The notes beneath the pieces were generated by a model. That model had not been told where the DNA came from. It saw only the letters and a program-made list of their open reading frames with translations, and did not search any database. Shown here piece after piece: positions 11,067-22,700 of a stretch of DNA of 64,000 nucleotides. A program made the translations under genes and the position numbers. Position 1 is the first letter of the stretch, and each line of letters starts with the position of its first letter. Source of the DNA: Favolaschia claudopus (Eukaryota > Basidiomycota > Agaricomycetes > Agaricales > Mycenaceae); assembly GCA_037176885.1 (NCBI GenBank), contig JAWWNJ010000026.1, positions 1,550,001 to 1,614,000 of the forward strand, read 5' to 3'.

Positions 11067-12863
11067 TGTAACGCTGACACTTGAATATATCAACTGAAGT
11101 GCTAAATATAGCGCAGCAGAGAATCTACCACCAAAATATATATATAACACAATCAACCAACACACACAACACTACAACACAAATATCTCCACAAGATACA
11201 CTCAAATGTCTCTCGAAGAGTTCGTGGGGTTCGATCCGAAATCCAGATGTCACAGTGACGAGGATATAAGTCGACTTGCAAGTAAGAACCTTGCACAAAA
11301 CACGCTCTCACACACCGTAGATGGAAGTGATTCCGTCCGCGGACCTTTCCTAAGAATAGGAACTATAAACAGTAGGATACAAGATACCCAACGAAGTTGA
11401 ATATCAGGGCGAGATTGAAACAATGGCCACAGACAGTTTCCGCGGCAGAATGCACAATTCTTATAGCGCCAGTTACGCTATAGACCTGAACCTCCAAATT
11501 CCAGGAACCTTTGACTCTCCTTTATATAGCACAAGCCTTTCAGACGAGGACTAATCAGATCTCTTCCGGTTATGCGCCAGCAGTCCCAACGCAATGCTTC
11601 AGCAGATGGACAGTTCCACTCTTCCTCAGACTCAGGGAGATACTAGTTCACTCTCGAGCACACGTATCCTTACAACGAAATAGACAGTCCGCGGGCAGTA
11701 GAGGCAGGCAGTTCCTTGCACACTAAGGCCACGACAAAGCTACTCGAAAGCAAAGCCTCCGCGGGTGAACACTCTCGAAACAATGCTTAGATTCACACTT
11801 GAACTGAACTTCAACACAATTTCTATTAAGACAAACGAGTAGACAATATCTTTATATATGCCTCTACGTTGCTGCCTGAGTTCACCAACGCTGTCCAATA
11901 GACTGAGCGCGATGTCCTCCAGCTCAACGAGAAATACAGGTCCTTTTATACTAATGCCAAGAAATACATCACATAAATAGTACAGAGTAAGCAATGTCGA
12001 TCCAATTGAGTAGAGAGATGGTATATTGGTATTTGGGTGTCCCGGCGGACCTTCGGCAGCCTCTTGGCTTGTCGATCCAACGGTAGAAAGTCAGCAATTA
12101 TGACTCCCACGGTTGAATCACTGAATTGCGGAAGCCCGCGGAACGCCATCATTGGTGATCCCGTCAATCCGTCACTGGCGGCAACCCTTCCGGTGGTGCC
12201 ATCAACGCCTCTAATAACTCCTAAGACTATTCTTGGGACATGCCAATTCACTCGCAATATCACAGGCTAGTCTGTTGTCCAATTTATCAAGCCACCAAGT
12301 CATCCGCGCTGACTCCAATATAGAAATAGATTTCTAATGAAGTTGCCGCACTTGTTCGGCTTCAGCATCACATCATCAACTCTCCTGTCAAAGACCTCAT
12401 GTCTTGCCATAACTCTGCCTTCTGATCCTAGCACCGGCATCTCCTGTATGAGATCCCTTTCCGCTGTTCCAGCCGTCTATTTATAGTCGGCAGCCCGCGG
12501 CATCTGTCTTTTGACTGATGTTGACTCTGATAGCCCCCGCGGCGCCTCCTACATCCTTGTAGACCTTTGTCTAAGTCCGTAGTACACAAGTACTTGACTC
12601 TTCGTCACTCTTCTGAGGGTTCTGTTATGGAACAGATCCATAGTACTGCAGTGGGCTATTAATATAATGCCTTTCTCCTGTGATGGGTTTTACGGTCAAC
12701 AGCTCGGAGCTCACTTTGACCCTCCTTAGTGTCACCAACAGAGGTACTGACTTCCTATTGATAGTCGAGTAAGACTATAGTCGTGGCGGGTAGTTGGGTT
12801 GTTTAGGGCCGCACTTGACTTAAAATAGCCAGATATAACGCGCAAAAATGGCCAGTCGTTACA
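11067..12863 (-). repeat. Element A 3' LTR (sense), left copy
   Basis: 1797 bp, starting TGTAAC and ending GTTACA, a perfect 6 bp terminal inverted repeat. It matches 27328-29124 at a constant offset of 16261 bp. It contains seven CCGCGG sites. Unusually long for a gypsy LTR. Confidence 0.95.
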
Positions 12864-12879
12864 TCTCCCCTTCACTAAA
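12864..12879 (-). other. Polypurine tract of element A
   Basis: The minus strand reads TTTAGTGAAGGGGAGA directly against the 3' LTR start, the expected position for the plus-strand primer of reverse transcription. Confidence 0.85.
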
Positions 12880-13699
12880 TCTAGACCGTCCCCGGTCTAT
12901 AGCCAGCACCAAAATCCGTGCTTATTTTTGGCTTTAAATCTAGTGGACCGCAAGGATGACAACTCCCGCGGACGTCTATTTTTAGCCCAACTGCAAACTA
13001 CTTTTCTGTCCCTTTTTCCTCGAGCGACTTGTTTTTTAGTCAAGTCCTCCTGCACTACTCGCTAAGACGTTCCGTCTGTTAATTTAGACAGTTGCTTCCG
13101 CGGACGCCAATCATTACGGCATATGACGTCATTGACACTTTCTGTCTGAAATATGCGGACAGGGGTTTTTCACCTCTTTTCCTTATATTCTTCGACTTGG
13201 TCAAATTTTCGTCGTCCTGGCTCTCGCTAACCCTAATCCTAAGTGCGTTTGCACTTCCGTTTTATCTAATCTGTACCTCCGACTTATCTTTCGCCGCGGC
13301 CGCCTCTGCCCTGGCAATCAGCTTCAGGTTTTCATCAAACCTTAATACTGGCTTCTAATTACTGCGGCTGCGCCCTAGATTAACTTTCATCTTCTGTGCT
13401 TCCTTCTAGGTGAGTCACTGAGTTTTCAATTCAGTTCTTCTGAAGGCGTGGCGACTTAGAGAAAATTTCTCTAAGTCCGCGCTGACTTATAGTTTGAGTG
13501 GGTGCGTCTCTTAGCGCCCACTTCTTCCTTCCTTCCACCACCACCACACACAGTGTTTTACACCCTGTGGCTGTCTCCTTGGTTATCTACCTGGCCTTTC
13601 GACGCGCTCCTCGACGCCTACGTCGCCGAGTAGCCCTCTACTTGGATTCTTTCTGCACCTCGTCTTTCACCTACACCCACTGGTGCTCGTCGCCGGTTG
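12880..13699. other. Non-coding leader of antisense gene 1, with hairpin
   Basis: Begins with a short hairpin (TAGACCG against CGGTCTA near 12883-12901). A minus-strand frame at about 13095-13410 reads like protein but has two internal stops (TAG, TAA), so it may be a decayed frame. CCGCGG occurs near 12966, 13096 and 13292. Confidence 0.4.
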
Positions 13700-15627
13700 A
13701 TGCCCGTTAAGAAGGCCACCACTGAACCCACTCGTCGCTCTACCCGCAAGACCACCATGGCCTCTACTAAGCGTCCGCGCAAGACTAAAGCCGGTGCTAA
13801 AGTGGGCCCTGGCCGTTCCTCCGTCGTTCTGCCCAAAGACGTCGAGCCCGATCTTCCAGAATCAGAAGAGTCGGCGTCTCCGTCTCCAGAACCTCCTGCA
13901 GCCTCTTCTTCTCACAAAGCCCCGTCGCCACCTGCCGAGGAGCCCGTCGTCGTCCCCAACCGTCCTGCAGCGCCTCCGTTTTTCATTCCGCCACCTCAGA
14001 TTCCTTCCGACGACCCATCTGCTTCGTTGTGGGCCCCGTTCGATAACGGTCTTGCCCGCGACTTGGTTCCTCTCTTTGTGCAGAAGCCACCGCCGCCCTC
14101 GGTCGAACAAGTACGCAGCGTGATAGCGCTTTCTCCTGTCCTGGTGAGTCTCTCTTTTCTCTAACTTTTCTGCCTTTTTGTTAACCCCTCTTGGTTTTAG
14201 GCTCATTATCGCGAGGCGCATCCCGACTTGCCCCTCAGCATCGAGGCCTTTCTCTGGGCTCTCTCCAACGTCGTCCGTCACGTCGCGAAGGTTGTCGAAG
14301 ACGACCACGCGGGAGAGCTCATCGCTCTTTACCGCAACCTTCGTCCTTCTGCTGAACTCCAAGGTTCTATCATTACCGCGGACCCCAACGCTAAGCACAT
14401 CGGCGGGGACTTTACCATCCCTTCCATTGTCGCCGTACCCAGACGCCGAGCCCGGGCTGCTATGATGTCTGACAGCGAGAACTCTGACGACGACGGGCCG
14501 CCTCCCACCAAACGCCGACGTGAGGCTATGACACCGTCTCCAGAGCGCTCCCCTACACCTCAGCCTGAGCGTTCCGCCACGCCTGCTGAACCCTCGATTG
14601 ACATTACGACTCGCGCGGAGCTGCTGCAAATGTTTTTTGATATTCCAGAGACCGGTAAGTCCCCTTATCCATCCTACTCCGTGCCTATCTTTTACTAAAT
14701 CTTCCATTTCCTTTAGGTCTTCCCGCTCCCGCGCACATGAAGATTCCTACAGCTTACGTGCAGAGCTCTCTGGTGCCGCCGTTGCTTTCCAAAGTCGCTT
14801 TTCCCTGCCTCAACTGCGTTCTCAACTACGCCGAATGCAGGCCCGTCGGTGGCCGCTCCACTGTCTGTAGCCGTTGCGCGAAGTACAAGCACAAGTGCTC
14901 GTTTACCTGGACGCCCACCACCTTCAAGCGGTTTGTGGAGTGCATGCGCCCGTTCAACGCGGTGGCGCCGCACACCATTGCCGCCGCTCTCCAGCGCCTG
15001 GTCCAATCTTACGAAGACGCGCAATTCGCCAGCTTCGCTCATACCCGCGCCATCAACAATCTCTGTCTCCAGGCTCAGGACACCGCCCTCACTATCTCTG
15101 GTGCTGAGCGTTCCCTCGCCGTCGAGCAGTTCGATGATTTCTTCGAGGACAAAGAAGGGTCTGACCTTGCGCGGGAGTTCGTCGCACACGTCCTCTCCAA
15201 ACGTTCGTTCCACGAACTGGAACAGGACTTTGTCGCGCACGAGGCTACCTCCAGCGCGAAGCCTGTTACGGACGACTCGGGCGCTGTCGTCGGACACGTC
15301 TATCACCCGGAATTTTCCAATCGTATCATTCCCGACTTAGACCTCAAGGGTGTGCTGAAGACAGTGGATCCGCGTGCTCGTCCCATCGCCTCTTTCAACG
15401 ACTTGACCCCCGCGGGTGCTTCTTCTTCAAAAACAGCGTCCCCTGCGAAACCAGCTGCGTCGACTTCCACTCCCAAGCCTGCGGCTCCGCCTTCTACACC
15501 GCTGCCTTCGTTTGGTCCCGCCCCTTTGTTGGAGTCCCCTACTCCCAGTTCGTCAAAGGCGCGCAAAGGCAAGGGAGTTGAGACACCGTCCAAGGCGGAC
15601 AAGGGCAAGCAGGTTGATCGCGGCTGA
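13700..15627 (+). CDS. Antisense cargo gene 1: 602-residue protein with Zn2Cys6-like cluster
   Basis: Three exons, 13700-14143, 14201-14654 and 14717-15627, are joined by GT-AG introns of 57 and 62 bp. Phases agree and the reading is open to a TGA. Residues 1-120 are basic, then rich in P, S and E (probably disordered, with nuclear-type basic patches such as KRPRKTK). Residues about 149-195 look helical, and a second disordered part contains PTKRRRE. C330, C333, C340, C350, C353 and C360 form C-x2-C-x6-C-x9-C-x2-C-x6-C followed by SFT. That spacing is exactly the fungal Zn2Cys6 consensus, although the usual basic residues between Cys2 and Cys3 are absent and instead sit before Cys6 (AKYKHK). 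A helical region and a KGKG-type basic tail follow. It lies antisense to gag-pol inside the element. A DNA-binding role is inferred, not shown. Confidence 0.8.
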
Positions 15628-16675
15628 ACTCTCGTGTTCGTTTTGAACTTTTTATAACTACTTACGAATGTACTCGGACTGTCCTCTTCCAGTCCTTAAA
15701 CAATCGAAGATATTTCTCCTGTAGTGCTGTTGTCTCCAGCCGTAGCGTAGACCAATCTAAAAAAACAACTCTGTATATACTTCCTCTCAGTAGTATTAGC
15801 TTTAGTTTACTTTGCTTGTAAACATACTACTTTGAGTTCAATACACAAGCGCCAAAGGCGCCAAATCTAACAGCTCTATTCAACCGTGTGAATTCTCTCT
15901 TAAGATTTTAGTCTTGAGTAATCTTGCTTGATCAGCATCAAACGGCCATCAGGCCGTCATCAATTACTCGGAGATTGCCGAAAACAGGATTTTGACCAAG
16001 TCCGTCGTCAAAAATCCTTCTTCAACTTTATTGGAGTCTGTCCAATTTCTCCTGTACTTCAATCAAAAGTCACGCTCGACACTTAATTGACACTTTTCTT
16101 CAAGTCGTCAAAAAGTTTCCTCTAGTCAACTCTTCTCTTTCAGTTTTCCGCGGGTCTATTTTTAGCACAGTCCAACTCTCTTTCCTGTAAGTACCGCGGT
16201 TGGTACTCAAGGTAGAGTTCTGTACTCCCGCCTGTATATTCTACAAGTCTCTTGCTTAATAGAATACCCACTATCATCCCTAACTGCTTCTTAAAATCGA
16301 TCGTATAGGAACCGATCGACTTTATTCAGCCTTAAAACTCTTCCGCAACTTGGCTTTTGCAACGCTCCAGCTCAAAATCGTCTAATTTTAGCAAAACGAA
16401 ATTTCCCTGTCTCTTTATGGGTAAATTTGCAAGGCCCGCGGTGGCGCAATACCCTCCCGCGGTTGTCTGTTGCTCTATATTCTCCCCCTCACTAAAGAAA
16501 AAAGATGCGTCCTCGCATATTCAATTCAGTTAGAGGTGCAACCAACAGCCTTGGCTCGTTTTTCACGATCGTAGCCGGTCATTAATAATTTAACCAAGCT
16601 CTCCTAGTCAAAACTATAAATTGACTTCTGTTCTCTGCTCATTTCTTCGTCGCCTACAGGCCTTCATCGCATGCC
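15628..16675. other. Spacer between antisense genes 1 and 2
   Basis: No gene. Contains a small hairpin, GCGCC-AAA-GGCGC at 15849-15862, four CCGCGG sites (near 16147, 16195, 16437, 16457), and at 16481 a second polypurine-like tract. Presumably holds the 3' UTR of gene 1 and the promoter of gene 2. Confidence 0.5.
16481..16496 (-). other. Second, internal polypurine-tract copy
   Basis: The minus strand reads TTTAGTGAGGGGGAGA, 15 of 16 bases identical to the tract abutting the 3' LTR. It lies 3.6 kb inside the element, between antisense genes 1 and 2. It could be a central polypurine tract or the scar of an earlier element end. Confidence 0.55.
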
Positions 16676-18416
16676 ATGGCACCACGCTCTGCGCTCATCG
16701 AAGCGTCCAACCTTATCCTTGAAGCTGAACGCGACTTTCAACGGGTCGTCGCCCTCAGAGACTCTCTCCCTGCGGCTGTCATTCACTCTACGCTCAGCAC
16801 GTTCGCAGCCGCGGCGGTTCGTCCATATTTTTGCATGCCCAAACGCTTTCCGCGCTGACTCTGTCTATTTTTAGTCGGACTTCAAACTATTCGCTCAGTC
16901 CCTTCAGCACCCCTCCAACGAGAAGGTCGTCAATGCTCTTACTGCCGCCTCCAACGCTATGAGGGACGAGTACAAGATCTCCAAGTTCAAGATCCCTACT
17001 TCCCAGCTTGGCGCTATCGACCGCATGCTCAACAACTATCACAACGCCAAGAATAGCAAGCGCGACAAGGCCGCGGCAGCCATCAAGGGCCACCGTGCTA
17101 AGGCTCAAGTTCAACAGGTGCTTTCTCGTGTTCGTCGCATGCCTCCTGGTCCTGAACTGTCCTCTATAATGCAGGGTAAGTCTGTTGAAGTCATCGACGA
17201 TTCCGGGGACGACGACTCCGCGGAGGAAGCTTCCGTCGCTGATCAGGTATTCCTCAGACGTTACGAAGATTATCTATGGTATTAACCAACTCCAGATGGA
17301 TCTCGACAAGGACGAAGGTAGAATCAACCCTCTCTATATCGCTGCCATGGGAGCCAACTATCGCGCAGGAGGCTCCTCTTTGCCCCCTGGTCTCTCCTTC
17401 CAGAAGAATAGTGCGCCCAAGGTCAAGAACGACACTGTGCGTCTATTTTTATCCCTCTGCACTTTCCTCTTCATTCACCCAGATTTCCGTTTGTTCGTCT
17501 TGCTCTTCTCACCAGCACGGCCAGGACAACTGCCCTGTCAAACCCAAGGACGGTATCCCTGCCGGTAAGGCTCCTCAAGACGACGGCAAATCCGTGCGCA
17601 TCATTGACGATCCCGTTCCAGAGGACATGTTCAAAAATGTTCGTAAAGTTCCTGTGCGTTCGCCTTTTCACTTTGTTCTATTTTTATAACATCGTTTTAT
17701 TAGGGCAAAGGCCCCAAGGCGAAGAACTCCGACACATCTTCCACTTGTCCTGACGAGGACGAGAAGGTACGTAACCCATATCCCACGGTTGAATTCTCGC
17801 TTAACGTTCATCAATTGTTGTAGATGGCGCCCGCGGAACCACTTATGGTGCGTGAAATATTCGTCAACTCTGTTTCTCTGCTTAATTCTCGCTCATAGCC
17901 TGCTTTGTCGTTGAACCCTGTGTCCAACCGCAGCAACAAGCGTGCCCGTACCGAACCGGATGACGTCGACCTCGACTACGAGCCCAAAGTCCCTGGTACG
18001 AGTTCATCTTCTCCTTGATCTAATTTCGTCTAAATTTTATTATAGACTCCATGGACAAGGACCTCATCGCCATCATGCATCCGGACGATGTCAACAAGAC
18101 CTGGAAGGTTTCTCAGAACCAACTCAAGCACTTGGACGCGCAAGGTTTCAAGGCTCGGGAGCGCTACCTCCGCCGCAACATGGCCCTCGCTTCCTTCAAG
18201 TATCGCTACTGGCTTCGCGCCTACGAGGAGATGGATGACCAGCTCGAGCAGCTCATGAAGATCCATCATGCCGACAACGAGGATCCCATTATGCGCCCTG
18301 CTAGTTCCGCGGTATGTCTCTGCGTTTATTTTTATAGCTCTCCAGTTAAACCTTTCCGCCTTCTAGACTTGATCGTCCTTCCGCGGCCTATATACCTATG
18401 TGCCTTCGCTCTTTAG
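16676..18416 (+). CDS. Antisense cargo gene 2: multi-exon protein of about 414-450 residues
   Basis: Eight exons join in frame: 16676-16816, 16875-17246, 17296-17436, 17516-17653, 17704-17766, 17824-17847, 17899-17995 and 18046-18311 (414 codons). Introns are 49-79 bp with donors such as gtgcgt, gtacgt and gtattc. The product is mostly polar. It has a helical N-terminus, a long KR-rich helical part, two similar acidic motifs (VEVIDDSG and VRIIDDPV), an NKRARTEPDD patch like a nuclear signal, and a C-terminal helical domain with YRYWLRAYEEMDDQLEQL. No cysteine cluster or known domain is present. The end is unsure: without splicing exon 8 runs to a TAG at 18414-18416; a spliced exon at 18417-18785 is possible but looks less coding. 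It may even join gene 3. Confidence 0.65.
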
Positions 18417-18958
18417 ACACATAAACCGTCGACTCTCAGTGTTCCCTATCGTATCGTCGTGCGTTCAACCGCACATATTTGCTGTTCAACCAGCAACTGT
18501 CCAAATCCCCGGGTGTCTCGTATATACTTAGCAGTGCTTGCAATACAATTGTTTTGTCAAGCCAACTTCGTCCGATTTCCCGCAGTCTCTTGGACATCTC
18601 AGGAGTCGGTAAGACTCTTTTTCCGCGCTCAGAATTCCAAAAATAGAACTCCAATCGTCCAGTTCTACTTCAACTTCTCAAGTACTTCAAGCCGCCGCGG
18701 AAGCCTTTTTGTGAACGACTCCATTGCCGTGACCGCCTACATGCTCCTTGAAGCCCTTATTCCACTGGATATTGTGCGCCTCTAAGTCTTGGCAAGCCTA
18801 GACTTCAAGTCTCACTCCTTTACTTTCCTCCGTCCCGCTTATGATCAATACAAAATCTGATTCAAATAATCACAGGCAAGACATCTCCTCAGCAGTGTTT
18901 ACTATTTAAACAGTGCCTCATAGGAACGTCTTCTCCCATAATATTCTTTTCTCTTTGC
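18417..18958 (+). other. Region between antisense genes 2 and 3
   Basis: A frame at 18417-18785 is open in phase with the last exon of gene 2 but is poor in the codon pattern of its neighbours. No promoter is obvious. CCGCGG occurs near 18696. Confidence 0.35.
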
Positions 18959-19702
18959 ATGAGCATCCACGGCTTAGACGACGAAGAGAACGACGACTAC
19001 TACGATTATCTCTACGACAGCCCCGACGAAATGGATCCTGCCGCAGTCCTCGCAGCCTTCGCACACGATATCATAGTCCCGGTCAGCGAGATCCTTCCCA
19101 AGTTTCAAGCTGCCATCTATCTTATGGAAGATAATAAGGTGCGTCCTTAGTACTTGTTACTTTCAACTTCGACTGATCTATTTTTATCACCAGCCGACTG
19201 AACAGTGCTCTTGCTGCGCCAAGAAACACAACGTCGAGCCTTGCGCTCCTACTAGTTGGGGTCCTCCTTGCCACAACTGTCTTATTCAATTCCATCCTTG
19301 CGACTTCACCAGCAAGGACAAGATGATTGAGAGTTGGAAGAAGCGCGGAGGTCCTGGTGCGTCCATTTATAGATGTCCAGACTTATCCCTCGCTAATCCT
19401 CCCCTTCAGCTATCATCTTCGGTCGCAGCACCGTCGACCTGGAGACCATGCTTAACCAGCTTGACGAAGCTTTCGCCTACCACCATGAGTTTTCCATCAA
19501 GGCTCGCAAGGCCCAGTTCATCAAAGCGGTCAGCAAGATCGATGATCTTCATGAACTCGCCTATATGCGCAAGGAACTCATCCTTCACGGCTACGACAAC
19601 TCCGCTCTCGGCTTCGTCGAGCTTCGTATGTCCAAGCTCCTTCCTCCTGGCATCTCCATTCACTCCGTCGAATCGCCTGACAAGTACGATTTCCCATTTT
19701 AA
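18959..19702 (+). CDS. Antisense cargo gene 3: 211-residue protein with six-cysteine cluster
   Basis: Exons 18959-19138, 19194-19356 and 19410-19702, introns of 55 and 53 bp, phases consistent, stop TAA. Layout: a very acidic N-terminus (DDEENDDYYDYLYD), a helix (about 30-55), a cysteine cluster, then helical sequence to the end. The cluster is C65, C68, C77, C86, C89 and C96 (C-x2-C-x8-C-x8-C-x2-C-x6-C), with an extra C67, followed by DFT. Gene 1 has the same arrangement followed by SFT, and both place the cluster after a short helical region, so the two genes are probably distant paralogues. The stop lies 57 bp from the end of pol, which converges on it from the other strand. A zinc-binding, possibly DNA- or protein-binding role is inferred. 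Confidence 0.8.
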
Positions 19703-19758
19703 TCCTTCCGCGGAGAAGTTCTAATTTAAGATTACAGAGGCGCATACCACCACAATCT

Positions 19759-22700
19759 TTAATGCTTCCTGCGTTTGGACCGTCTAGGACCAACCGACTC
19801 TTTTGGTTCATCGTCCGACTCTGCTTCATCATCATCGTTTCCAGTCTCCGATTCTGAGGACTCAGCCTTTTCGAAGTCTTCAGGTGTTACCCTTATATTT
19901 ACTTTATCGAAGGCTAGATCCTTTATCTTCTTTGAGCTGCGCTCCTTTGTCTTTTCCCCTTCCGCGGGAATATCGTCCACTAGCTTTTCGAGTGTCTCCG
20001 TAGATACATCAATAAACTTTTGGATGTTGAGCGGAATTTGCATTCGGCGACGTGCTAAGTATGGAACCACACGCCCCGCGGCTATCCTGTCATGGAATAA
20101 CGCGCCGTTCATTTCAGCTAGGATATACGCTCCTCCCTTGGTACGTCTTATAACAACCATTGGGCCAAGGTACCTCCCCTTCTGATCCATCTTAGAGTTC
20201 AGAGACTTCTCTACTTCAGTGTGGCGCACGAGAACCAGATCTCCCGGTTTGAAATCATAGTTTTTAATCGTATGTTCATTGTACCGTTCGAGTTTACGGA
20301 CTTGAACCATTTTAGCATGATCTACACGCTTCCTCATGTGTTCAACATGGGCAACATGCTTTGCTAAAGCTCTGGCTCTTAGCCCTATTAGTTCCGCGGT
20401 CGTCAACACTCGACCTGGTATGTCAACCAACCAAGTAGCTTCCTCAATATCCAACGGTAGAATTGGATGCGCTCCAGTCACCGCAAAATAAGGTGAACAA
20501 CCTAATCCTTTTCTAACCGTTACTCTGTCTGACCAAAGCATAACATGGAAGAACCAGAACCATTTGGATGGGTTCTTGCCAGTCGCTTTGAACAATGCCT
20601 GACGCATTTGGAAGTGTCCACTTTCAATCTTCCCGTTCGCTTGAGAGTTGTATGGTGAAATCTGAATATTTGGTATTCCGTATTTCTGTTTCAACCATTC
20701 CACAGCTTTCTTGAACTGCCCCGCATTATCCGTTACAATCTGCTTTGGGCAACCCCAACGGCAAATGATTTCTTCAAATAGGAACATTCCAATTGCGTGA
20801 GCCGTGTCTCTCACAAGCGGTCTCGCTTCTAACCAGGAACTCAAAGAGTCCCTCGCATCAACAACTAGTCCACATTTATTGGACACTTGCCCCATTACCA
20901 TTACATCGGTATGGATGACCTGAAATAGACTTGGAGTATGGGTCAAAACTGGCGGGACTTTCAACAGTGTATGTTGTCGGTTTTGGCAAGCGTCGCAAGA
21001 CGCAATGTACCAAAATACATCTGCTTCTATTCCTGGCCACCAGAATCGCAGCGTAATCAATTCTCTAGTTGCATAACTTCCGCGGTGACCCAGACTGTCG
21101 TGAGCAGCCTTCATCATGTACATGCGGTGTTCCTTGTCAACAACTAATTGATTCGCAGTGCCAAAAGATTTCTTATACATCCTCCCCCCTTTCAAAAAGA
21201 AATGTGAGGCGAAGCGCATAAAACTTCTATACTCTGCATCATCATTCATTCCCGCGGGCCTTTTCATAGGGTCCGCTAGCCATTCCTTCACCAATGGCAA
21301 TTTAGCATCTCGCTTTTTCATCCAATCCGAACGATGCTCTTCATCGTAAGGCTCTCGCTTCGACTCATCCCATTTCAATTCTAAATTTGGAATCAGAGGC
21401 TCCGTCATTAAAATATACTCAGGGATCTGCTTATTCTCCTTTGAGTACGCTTCTCTACGTGCTCTCGCCAGATTAGCTTCACTCATTCTGGCACTCTCGC
21501 AATCACGTTGGAAATCATCCATACAAACTGCATCAACGTCCACCATTTCTGGCTGTTCCTCTTCCGACTGGAAATATCCACCTCTGGTATCAATAAGGTG
21601 TTTAAAGTCCTCGAATTCCAACGGCTGCGGACCTTCCGCGGAAACGTCCTCATGGTCCTCGGGAGGTTCATTTTGGTCATAACCCTCTTCCGAATTTTTG
21701 AATTGTTCATCCCCAGGGAAAGGATCTCTCCTTGATAACCCGTCGGGTGCAAACTTTTCACCAGGGACATGCTTCAGCTTAAAATGGAACATCAAGATCT
21801 TTTCAATCCAGCGGTTAATCGTGGCGTTGGGGCCCATTCCAGGGTTTTTCAACATGCCCTTGATGTATAACGCGTCGGTTTCAACCACAAGCTTCCTTGC
21901 TCCGAAAATCCAATAATACATGGCCTCTAGAGCTCTCATCAACCCGTACAATTCTCGTTTAGGTTGCGAATAGTTCGCCTCGGTCTTCCCTAACGTTATA
22001 CTCGCAAATCGTGCAAAGTATTTCTTCTTAGGATCGTCTGGGTCTAGCTGGTAGATAATAATTCCCACAGCTCTCCATGAAGTATCCACTTGAATTACAA
22101 TGTCCGAATCCCAGTCGTACCGCAGGGGTTTTAGAGCTGGGCAGTTTTCCAACCTTTCTCTAATTTTGGCCTGCGCCTCATCACAGTCCGCGGTCCATAC
22201 AAAGGGAACGTCCTTCTTCGTTAACTCATTGATAGGTGCAACTATGTCGCCGTACCCTTCAATAAAGCTCCTCAGAACACCAACCGTGCCCAAGTACGCC
22301 TTCACTTGCGTGAAAGAGTCACAGGAACCCCAGTTATTAATAACGTCCACCCTCTTAGGATCGGGAATTCTTCCGCGGTAAGAGCAAATATGCCCTACAA
22401 CTTCAAACTCATCCGCACAGAGGACCAACTTCTTCCCTGAAAAAGTTCCTCCTGCATAAGCCATCCTAGTCACAACTCGATTCAAATTCTCGAGATGTTC
22501 CCAGACAAATCTTCTAATTCCAGGATTCGCAGCAATCCTTTCCCAGTCGCCATCTTTTGTCTCGTACCTGGTAGGTCCCCCGCGGACAGGTACATCGTCT
22601 ATGTAAGGGATTGTTACATGCGGCATTTCATCTCTCAAGATGGTACAAACGTCCTCGTGAAACACGGGCACAGAATTGGTCCATCCCATCGGTAATTTTA

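Noticed and set aside
13095..13410. Minus-strand protein-like frame next to the element A 3' LTR
   Set aside because: Interrupted by TAG and TAA with no intron that removes both cleanly; noted only as a possible decayed frame.
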